Shown: piece after piece, positions 38,415 to 44,259 of the stretch
How the letters are laid out: the number at the start of each line of letters is the position of its first letter
Position numbering within the stretch: position 1 is the first letter of the stretch
NCBI GenBank assembly: GCA_027314515.1
Contig: DAHVAR010000109.1
Location: forward strand, 1-44,259
From: Actinomycetota bacterium
GTDB taxonomy: Bacteria > Actinomycetota > Actinomycetes > Streptosporangiales > Streptosporangiaceae
Length of the DNA stretch: 44,259 nucleotides
Direction of reading: 5' to 3'
The notes under the pieces: model-generated
Seen by the model: the letters and a program-made list of their open reading frames with translations, nothing else
What the model was told of the DNA's origin: nothing
Databases searched by the model: none
Made by a program: the position numbers and the translations under genes

Positions 38415-39609
38415 GCCCCCCAGGCAGATCGCGCGAAGAGTCGCCCGGGCGGTCTCTGAGCGACGCCTGATGGAGGAGACCCACCGCTTCGTCTCGGTTC
38501 CGAGCCCGACAGGGAACGAGGCGGCCTTCGCGCAGTGCTACGCGGAGACGCTTTCCGACCTTGGCCTCGAGACGACCATTGACGAAGAATTCAAGGGCAG
38601 TCCGAGTGTTATCGGGCGCCTGCGGGGCACCGGCGGTGGCCCTACTTTGCAACTCGACGGCCACACCGACACCGTTCCTGTCAGCCACGGCGAGAGCTCT
38701 ATTGACTTCGATCTTGGCGTGGTGAGGGGGCGAGGCGCCGCTGACATGAAAGGCGGACTCGCCTGCATGTGTGAGGCGATCAGGGCATTGACGGAGAGCG
38801 GAGTGCGACCCCGCGGCGACGTCCTCGTCACGGCACACGGACTGCACGAGGCGCCCCTCGGCGATCAGCGAACCATTCGGTCTCTGCTTCGCCGCGGCGT
38901 CGCCGGAGACGCAGCAGTGATCGCTGAGCTCGGTCACGACCACCTCGCGACCGCCTCGCGGGGCATGTCCATCTACCGGATCCAGGTGCACCGCGCGGGA
39001 ACCTCCATGCACGAGGTGGAGCTGCGAGAGCGAATCTCGAACCCCACAAGTGCGGTACGCCTGCTTCTGGATCGCCTCGAGCAGCGGGCGGCCGATCTCG
39101 AGAGGCAGAACGACGACTTCGTCGGCCCCGAGACCCTCTTCGTCGGCGAGGTTCGCTCTGGTGACTTCTACAACCGCGTTCCGGTGACCGCGGAGATAGT
39201 CGGGACACGGCGGTACCGGCCCCCGACGACCAAGGAGGACGTTCTTCAGGAGTTCGAGGCCCTCTGCGCGACGGTCGCAGCGCAGACCGGCCTCGCCGTC
39301 ACTAGCTCCCTGCAAGAGGTCGGGCCCGCCTATGCGCTCGACCACTCCGAACGCGTCATAGCGGCAGTCCGCAGCAGTTACCAGGACGTCGTTGGCGGCG
39401 ACCTTCCTCTTGCTTCCGCACAAGCAGTGGGCAACGCGGCCGACTTCGCCGCATACGGAGTGCCGGCCGTCTACCACGGAGTCAACCAGACGACCGCCCA
39501 CTCCGACGACGAGTACGTCACGGGCGCGGACCTGGCGCGCGCCGCCCGGGTGCTGGCGGGGAGCATTGTCCATTTCTGCGGGGCTGACGCCGACGAGGAG
39601 ATGAGATGA
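38407..39609 (+). CDS. M20 family metallohydrolase (ArgE/DapE-like), atypical active site
   Basis: A 400-aa amidohydrolase of the M20 family. LDGHTDTVPVSH supplies the first metal His and Asp, and GRGAADMKGGLACM the bridging Asp. The C-terminal metal His is in TTAHSDDEYV. The usual Glu-Glu (general base plus metal ligand) reads GLHEAPLGD, so the general-base position is His. The central dimerisation domain contains RGMSIYRIQVHRAGTSMHEV. It may deacylate an N-acyl amino compound, or bind without normal catalysis. Its 3' end overlaps the SDR gene by 4 bp. Confidence 0.85.
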   Translation: MAEPPRQIARRVARAVSERRLMEETHRFVSVPSPTGNEAAFAQCYAETLSDLGLETTIDEEFKGSPSVIGRLRGTGGGPTLQLDGHTDTVPVSHGESSIDFDLGVVRGRGAADMKGGLACMCEAIRALTESGVRPRGDVLVTAHGLHEAPLGDQRTIRSLLRRGVAGDAAVIAELGHDHLATASRGMSIYRIQVHRAGTSMHEVELRERISNPTSAVRLLLDRLEQRAADLERQNDDFVGPETLFVGEVRSGDFYNRVPVTAEIVGTRRYRPPTTKEDVLQEFEALCATVAAQTGLAVTSSLQEVGPAYALDHSERVIAAVRSSYQDVVGGDLPLASAQAVGNAADFAAYGVPAVYHGVNQTTAHSDDEYVTGADLARAARVLAGSIVHFCGADADEEMR

Positions 39610-40346
39610 CGGAGGCTTCGCAACAAGATCCTTCGCTCGCCGGGAAAGTAGTCGTGGTGACCGGCGGTGCCGGCGATCTTGGCCGCTCCATCGGCCGTCG
39701 GCTCGAGCGGGCGGGAGCCATCGTGATCGGCTGCGACGTCGAGCCACGGCCCGGCGTGGAGGCATGCGACGTCACCGACCGCGACAGCGTCGACTCCCTG
39801 ATCAGCCGGGTTCTCGATCGCCATGGCTCCCTCGATGCCATGGTGGCAGGCGCCGGAGTGGTGGAGCGGGCCGCCGCGATCGACATCAAGGAGGCGTCGT
39901 GGTCGCGGGTCATCGGGATCAACCTGACCGGCGCCTTCCACGCCGCGCAATCAGCGGCCCGCGCCATGGACGGGCACGGTGGATCGATTGTCTTCATCGG
40001 CTCATGGATCGGGGTCGCCCCGGCCCGTGACCTCATGTCGTACTGCGTCTCGAAGGCCGGCATCGACATGCTGGCTCGCTGTCTCGCCCTCGAACTCGCT
40101 CCGAGCGGAATCCGGGTGAACGTGGTGGCCCCGGGAGTGGTGGACGCCGGCGTCTCGGCGCAGATCTTCCGCGAGGCACCCGAGCGCCGCGCGGCGATGG
40201 AGCAGGTCATCCCTCTCGGGCGACTCGCTGACGCTGAGGACGTGTCGACCTGTGTCGAGTTTCTCTTGAGCGAGCGCTCCGCCTATGTGACCGGGACAAC
40301 TCTCGTGGTGGACGGGGGCATCAGGCTGGCCCACGCCGGCGGCTGA
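39606..40346 (+). CDS. Short-chain dehydrogenase/reductase
   Basis: A 246-aa SDR. VVVTGGAGDLGRSIGRR holds the cofactor glycines and Asp in GCDVE suggests NAD. The NNAG motif is degenerate (VAGAGV). Catalytic Ser lies in FIGSWIG, and SYCVSK gives Tyr and Lys. It ends in VVDGGIRLAHAGG. ATGA overlap with the M20 gene indicates translational coupling. It probably oxidises a hydroxyl of the sugar-like substrate, together with the Gfo/Idh enzyme that follows. Confidence 0.9.
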   Translation: MTEASQQDPSLAGKVVVVTGGAGDLGRSIGRRLERAGAIVIGCDVEPRPGVEACDVTDRDSVDSLISRVLDRHGSLDAMVAGAGVVERAAAIDIKEASWSRVIGINLTGAFHAAQSAARAMDGHGGSIVFIGSWIGVAPARDLMSYCVSKAGIDMLARCLALELAPSGIRVNVVAPGVVDAGVSAQIFREAPERRAAMEQVIPLGRLADAEDVSTCVEFLLSERSAYVTGTTLVVDGGIRLAHAGG

Positions 40347-40392
40347 CCAGCGGTAGGACGCACCGCACAGGATCTGAAAGGAGAGACGACTC

Positions 40393-41520
40393 TTGCCAAA
40401 GTTGAAAATCGGGGTAGCTGGAGCACCTCGCGGAGCGAGCTTCCTCGCAGGGATGCACTCCTACCAGGACCGAGCCGACATAGCCGCGGTCTACGAGCCC
40501 GACCGCCGTGCCAGAGAGGAATTCACGGCCGAAACGGGCGTTCCCGCGCTCGAGCACTATGCCGAGCTTCTCGAGCGAGTCGACGCGGTGATCGTCGCCT
40601 CGCCGCAGCACCACCATGTTCCCCAGGCCGTTGCCGCCCTGGAGCGAGGAATCCACGTTCTGAGCGAGGTGCCCGCGGCCGTCAGCATCGAGCAGGCCCG
40701 TCATCTGCTTGCAGCCGTCCGCCGCAGCGGCGCGGTCTACATGCTGGCTGAGAACTACTGCTATTCGCGTCCCAACCTGATCGTCGGCGCCATGGCGAAG
40801 GCCGGAGTGTTCGGCGAGCTGTACTTCGGTGAAGGCGAGTACCTCCACGAAATGAAAAGCTGGCACACCGACCCGACCGGAGCGCCCACCTGGCGGCATT
40901 TCTGGCAGGTCGGCCGGTCTGGGAACAGCTATCCAACCCACAGTGTCGGGCCGCTGCTCCAGTGGTTCAATGACCGGATCGTCGCGGTGAGCTGCGTAGG
41001 AAGCGGACGCCACACTGACCCCGAGCACGAGATCGACGACACCGTCATCTTGCTGGCCCGGACATCACATCAAGCGCTCTTGAACATCCGCCTTGACCTG
41101 TTGTCGAACCGGCCGCACCTGATGGATTACTACTCGCTGCAGGGGACCGCCGGCGCCTACGAGGCTCCCCGGGCTGACGGTCAGGAGCCCCGCGTCTACC
41201 TGCTCGGCAAGAGTCCGGCGGAGTGCTGGCAGCCCCTCGATGACTATGCGGAGGAGTTCCTGCCGCAGCGATATCGGGAGGTCGCCGAGGGCGCCGGCCA
41301 TTGGGGCGCTGACACCTTCCCGGTGCGAGATTTCATCGATGCCGTGATCGAGGGCACGCCCCCGCCCTTCGACGTCTACGCGGCCCTCGACATGAGCCTT
41401 CCCGGCATCGTCTCAGAGGCGTCGTTCTATCAAGGCGGCGCCTGGGTCGCCGTACCGAACCCGCGGCTCTGGGACGCCGGCGTCGGCACAGAGCCCGGCA
41501 AAGAGGCACCGCTCGCGTGA
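40393..41520 (+). CDS. Gfo/Idh/MocA family oxidoreductase, lacking the usual EKP lysine
   Basis: A 375-aa NAD(P)-dependent sugar oxidoreductase. The Rossmann start IGVAGAPRGASFLAGMHSY is followed by VIVASPQHHHVPQAVAALE and GIHVLSEVPAAVSIEQARHL, where Val replaces the catalytic Lys of the family's EKP motif. The C-terminal alpha/beta domain has GNSYPTHSVGPLLQWFNDR, with the conserved His. The start is TTG, preceded by AAAGGAGAG. The absent Lys suggests altered chemistry or a hydrolytic/lyase role, as in some divergent members. Confidence 0.87.
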   Translation: MPKLKIGVAGAPRGASFLAGMHSYQDRADIAAVYEPDRRAREEFTAETGVPALEHYAELLERVDAVIVASPQHHHVPQAVAALERGIHVLSEVPAAVSIEQARHLLAAVRRSGAVYMLAENYCYSRPNLIVGAMAKAGVFGELYFGEGEYLHEMKSWHTDPTGAPTWRHFWQVGRSGNSYPTHSVGPLLQWFNDRIVAVSCVGSGRHTDPEHEIDDTVILLARTSHQALLNIRLDLLSNRPHLMDYYSLQGTAGAYEAPRADGQEPRVYLLGKSPAECWQPLDDYAEEFLPQRYREVAEGAGHWGADTFPVRDFIDAVIEGTPPPFDVYAALDMSLPGIVSEASFYQGGAWVAVPNPRLWDAGVGTEPGKEAPLA

Positions 41521-41582
41521 CGGGCTCAGACGACTGTCATGCGGCCGTTCGGAACGAGCTGGCTGGCAGATGGGAGCAGTGA

Positions 41583-42743
41583 ATGACTGACAAGAGCTCG
41601 CGGCCTGAGCACGTACGCGAAGTGGTGGCAAGGCTGCGCCGGCTCATCGAAGAGCACCGGCTCGATGGCGTCGTGCTGACCGGGCCATCGGCCGTCGCCT
41701 GGGCAACGGGCGGGATGAACACGGCAATCGACCGTGCTCTCCCCATCGACATGGTGTGGGTCGCCATCTCCCGTGATGCCCAGGTGCTCGTGACGACCGA
41801 GGTGGAGTATCCGCGCATAGTCGCCGACTCACAGCCGGAGAACTGCGGCTTTTCGGTCGTCCCCGTTCCCTGGTACGACGCCGGGGCGTTTCCGGCCGCT
41901 TGCTCCAAGCACCTCGAAGTGCCGCCATCGAAGTTCGGCTCCGACGGCCACCCTTCGTTCGGCGTCGACCTCTCCGATGAGCTGATCATAGCCCGCCTCG
42001 CGCTCACCGACTTTGCCAAGGATGAGCTGCGAGCACTCGGCCGGGACACGACCCGGGCCCTCGAGGTGGCGCTGCAGGGCTGGCGGCCCGGAACGACCGA
42101 TCGGCAGGTCCAGGCCGAGATGGTTCGCCAGCTGGAGCTGACAGGTGCAGAGGCCGTCGTCGCGCTCGTCGCAGGCGACGAACGCGTTGCGAGCCTGCGC
42201 CATCCCGTGGCGCTCGGCAGGCCCGCCATTGATCGCGTGATGGCAGTCGTGGTGTCCCGTCGAGGTGGCCTCAATATCGCCGCCACCAGGTTCGTCGCCG
42301 CCGGGAAAGCCCCCGCTGATCTCGAGAGCCGGTTCCGGGCACTCCGCGACGTCGAGGCCGCGGTCCTGAATGCCTGCGCCCCTGGTGGCAGCTACGGCGA
42401 GGCCACCCTGCGACTCGTCGAGGCCTACCGCGAGATCGGTTATCCGGAATCCTGGCGCGAACACTGGCAGGGCGGTCCGATCGGCTACGGCACACGAGAA
42501 TTCGAACTCGCCCCGGGATGGGAGGAGAGCGCATTCTGGACCACCCAGGTGGCACCGGGCCATGCTCTGGCCTGGAACCCGAGCCTCGCGGGTGGCGCGA
42601 AGGTGGAGGACACTTTCCTCGTCACCGAAGACGGACTCGAATGCGTGACCGCACCGCTTGACTGGCCCACCGAGAAAGTCGAGGGGCTTGCGGGCGATAG
42701 GGCTGCCGTGCTGGTGCTCTCCGGCAAAGCGAGCCAGCCGTGA
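41583..42743 (+). CDS. M24 (creatinase/aminopeptidase P) family-like protein without full metal site
   Basis: A 386-aa protein with the two-domain pita-bread layout. N-terminal creatinase domain: LDGVVLTGPSAVAWATGGMN then LPIDMVWVAISRDAQVLVTT. Catalytic-type domain: DELRALGRDTTRALEVALQG and HWQGGPIGYGTREFE, ending VEDTFLVTEDGLE. The paired metal aspartates expected in VxDxG..YxGYxSD are absent (AVVVSRRGGLNIAATR), although the His and last Glu positions remain. It may resemble metal-independent creatinase rather than a peptidase. GGGAG precedes the ATG. Confidence 0.82.
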   Translation: MTDKSSRPEHVREVVARLRRLIEEHRLDGVVLTGPSAVAWATGGMNTAIDRALPIDMVWVAISRDAQVLVTTEVEYPRIVADSQPENCGFSVVPVPWYDAGAFPAACSKHLEVPPSKFGSDGHPSFGVDLSDELIIARLALTDFAKDELRALGRDTTRALEVALQGWRPGTTDRQVQAEMVRQLELTGAEAVVALVAGDERVASLRHPVALGRPAIDRVMAVVVSRRGGLNIAATRFVAAGKAPADLESRFRALRDVEAAVLNACAPGGSYGEATLRLVEAYREIGYPESWREHWQGGPIGYGTREFELAPGWEESAFWTTQVAPGHALAWNPSLAGGAKVEDTFLVTEDGLECVTAPLDWPTEKVEGLAGDRAAVLVLSGKASQP

Positions 42744-42810
42744 CCAAGGCGGCTGCGCATTTCTGCTCCCGAAGCCAGGACGGCACTGGCTGGCTGGCGA
42801 GGGCGATGCC

Positions 42811-43698
42811 GTGACTCCAGTCGTTGTCCCGGTCGAGGTGGCGCTGCCGAGCCAGGCCCTCCTCGGCGAGGGACCTCTCTGGGACGAACAAGCTCGACGC
42901 TTGCGCTGGGTCGACATAGTCGGCCGCCGGCTGCACGAGTACGACCCGGCGGCGGGGGCCGATGATTCGCTGCTCCTCCCACAGCAGGTCGCAGCCGTGG
43001 CACTCACTGAGACCGGGCCGCTCCTTCTCGCGCTCGATGATCGACTGGCAAGCCTTGCGCCTCGCGAAGACCGTGCGCGCGAGCTCAGCAGCTTCAGGGT
43101 GGACCAGGCAAAGGTACGTTTCAACGACGGCAAGGTTGACCCATGGGGCGGCTTCCAGGTGGGGACAATGCACCACGAAGGCACAGAGCCTGTCGGCAGC
43201 CTCTACCGAATGGCGCACGACCTCTCGATAACCGAGCTTCTTCCGTCCGTGACTTGCTCCAACGGCCTCGACTGGAGCGAGGATCGATCGTCGTTCTTCC
43301 ACGTCGACTCCGTACTCGGGCGCATCGACGTCTACTCAACCGATCAGGCGACCGGCGAGATGACCGGGCGCCGCGGTGCTCTCACCGTTTCCCCGCCGGG
43401 GATCCCGGACGGCCTTAGCCTCGATGCCGAAGGCTGCATCTGGGTGGCAATCTGGGGCGGCGGCGAGGTTCGCCGACTTACTCCCGACGGCGTCGTCGAC
43501 CGGGTCGTCAAGCTGCCGGTTTCGAATGTGACGAGCGTGGCCTTTGGCGGGGACTCCCGCGATGAACTGTTTATCACTACGGCGAAGGACGGCTTGAGCC
43601 GGGAACAGCTCTCACGAGAGCCTCATGCGGGCGATCTCTTCTGGTGCCGGCCGGGAACGATCGGCCGCCCTGCCAACCGCTTCGGCGGCGAGTTGTAG
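42811..43698 (+). CDS. SMP-30/gluconolactonase family protein
   Basis: A 295-aa six-bladed beta-propeller lactonase. LLGEGPLWDEQARRLRWVDI gives the metal-binding Glu, VRFNDGKVDPWGGFQVGTM the conserved Asn/Asp, CSNGLDWSED another ligand Asn, and GIPDGLSLDAEGCIWVAIWG the catalytic Asp. GTG 42811 follows GCGAGGG, and homology begins within a few codons, so longer frames are rejected. It would hydrolyse the lactone produced by a sugar dehydrogenase, completing the oxidative route of this locus. Confidence 0.9.
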   Translation: MTPVVVPVEVALPSQALLGEGPLWDEQARRLRWVDIVGRRLHEYDPAAGADDSLLLPQQVAAVALTETGPLLLALDDRLASLAPREDRARELSSFRVDQAKVRFNDGKVDPWGGFQVGTMHHEGTEPVGSLYRMAHDLSITELLPSVTCSNGLDWSEDRSSFFHVDSVLGRIDVYSTDQATGEMTGRRGALTVSPPGIPDGLSLDAEGCIWVAIWGGGEVRRLTPDGVVDRVVKLPVSNVTSVAFGGDSRDELFITTAKDGLSREQLSREPHAGDLFWCRPGTIGRPANRFGGEL

Positions 43699-43742
43699 GT
43701 CGGAAGGCGGGGTGAGGTGTAGGTCGGAAGGCGGGCTGAGCG
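43695..43742. repeat. 24-bp tandem duplication between convergent genes
   Basis: Two 24-bp units starting GTAGGTCGGAAGGCGGG lie in tandem, differing at about three positions near their ends. The first overlaps the SMP-30 stop codon. It lies between convergent genes; no strong hairpin is visible in it. Confidence 0.7.
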
Positions 43743-43772
43743 GGCAGGGCGACCGGTGTGAATGGCCGGCCG

Positions 43773-44259
43773 TCAGAGCGTCTCGACGGTCCCGTTCAGG
43801 CGGGCGCGTTCGGCTGCGAAGACGGCCAGATGGCTGGCCAGCGACTCGCGCGGGCCGGATCTGATCGGACCGGGGTTGCCGAGCGCGACCGCTTCGGTGA
43901 ACGCGTCCATCAGGCCGGCGTCGCCGCCGCCGTGGCCTCCGGCCGCTGACATGGCTCCGGTCTGCTCCGGGGTGACCACCTGCGTCTGACGGGTCATGAA
44001 GTCGTAGATCCTGATCGTCTCGCCGTCGCCGGACACCTCGCCGCGGGTACCGAAGATCCTGGTGCGCCGCCCGCCGCCCGCGTTGAACGCGGTCATGGTG
44101 AACGTGGCGGTGGCCCCGCCGGGGAACTCCATCGCCACCACCTGGTGGTCGACCACGTCGTTGTCGCAGGCGTACACGCACCGGCCGTACGGGCCCTCAA
44201 GCAGGGCCTCCTCCAGCGCGGCCGGCGTGAACTCGTCCAGGACGACGTCGAGCGGCCCG
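43773..44259 (-). CDS. Gfo/Idh/MocA family oxidoreductase, C-terminal part (runs off the window)
   Basis: The minus-strand frame is open to the right edge and encodes the C-terminal half of a Gfo/Idh/MocA enzyme: LLEGPYGRCVYACDNDVVDH, AMEFPGGATATFTMTAF and RIFGTRGEVSGDGETIRIYD, then a Gly-rich loop (AAGGHGGGDAGLMDAF) and ESLASHLAVFAAERARL. The Rossmann domain lies beyond position 44259. It converges on the SMP-30 gene and belongs to the next transcription unit, again pointing to sugar metabolism. Confidence 0.88.
   Translation of the reverse strand, partial: GPLDVVLDEFTPAALEEALLEGPYGRCVYACDNDVVDHQVVAMEFPGGATATFTMTAFNAGGGRRTRIFGTRGEVSGDGETIRIYDFMTRQTQVVTPEQTGAMSAAGGHGGGDAGLMDAFTEAVALGNPGPIRSGPRESLASHLAVFAAERARLNGTVETL

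Noticed and set aside
38359-39765. 468-codon minus-strand frame opposite the M20 gene
   Set aside because: Shadow of the M20 and SDR genes; no recognisable motif or ribosome site.
43695-43742. Attachment-site or insertion-sequence duplication
   Set aside because: A 24-bp imperfect tandem duplication without flanking integrase, transposase or inverted ends; best read as local slippage.

Overview
The window is about 44 kb of GC-rich DNA. GTG and TTG starts, dense ATGA/GTGA gene overlaps, mycofactocin-type SDR and MobF-like fragments, and TetR/MarR/IclR regulators all point to a soil Actinomycetota (filamentous or Frankia/Streptosporangiales-like). No genus can be fixed from sequence alone. No rRNA, tRNA or CRISPR array was seen.

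Layout. (1) 0-0.45 kb: end of a VapBC-type toxin-antitoxin pair. (2) 0.9-17.7 kb: an acyl-CoA and aromatic/alicyclic acid catabolic island. It holds four crotonases, an SDR, an acyl-CoA synthetase, an FAD oxidoreductase, an acyl-CoA dehydrogenase, a two-subunit Rieske ring-hydroxylating oxygenase with a small partner gene, a carboxymuconolactone-decarboxylase-like protein, TetR and MarR regulators, and an MFS exporter fused to a universal-stress domain. AT-rich palindromic islands precede most of its transcription units. Interleaved are decayed genes: a thiolase cut to 114 bp, an SDR cut to 102 bp and an acyl-CoA ligase with several deletions. (3) 17.7-20.2 kb: a mycofactocin-type SDR fragment, a copper amine oxidase fragment and an intact AGPS/GlcD-type flavin oxidase. 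(4) 20.2-26.1 kb: a mobile and defence graveyard (IS5 transposase, MobF-like relaxase and DrmC-like phospholipase-D fragments). It is followed by an intact 883-aa protein with a degenerate kinase domain, a second kinase domain and a C-terminal region carrying an R-N-x4-H HEPN-type motif, then an excisionase-like HTH protein and a complete Phd/VapC pair. (5) 26.2-31.7 kb: a polytopic membrane protein, a broken flavin monooxygenase, an SDR-FAH chimera apparently made by deletion, a frameshifted luciferase-like oxidoreductase and a GNAT enzyme. (6) 32.1-43.7 kb: a compact IclR-controlled uptake and catabolism locus with a U32-like protein, an ABC sugar-binding lipoprotein, two permeases and no ATPase, GNAT, M20, SDR, Gfo/Idh/MocA, M24-like and SMP-30 proteins. 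Several of these enzymes lack expected catalytic residues. (7) The right edge holds the 3' end of another Gfo/Idh/MocA oxidoreductase.

In island 2 the likely logic is: the ligase activates an acid to its CoA ester; the dehydrogenase, crotonases and SDR process it; the Rieske oxygenase hydroxylates a ring; MarR/MFS handles efflux. In locus 6 a periplasmic oligosaccharide or sugar-amide conjugate would be bound, imported with a shared ATPase, deacylated or hydrolysed, then oxidised. Both substrates are inferences. The most system-like novel item is the kinase-kinase-HEPN protein beside defence debris. The most unusual genome-level feature is the number of genes that keep their ends but have lost their middles.
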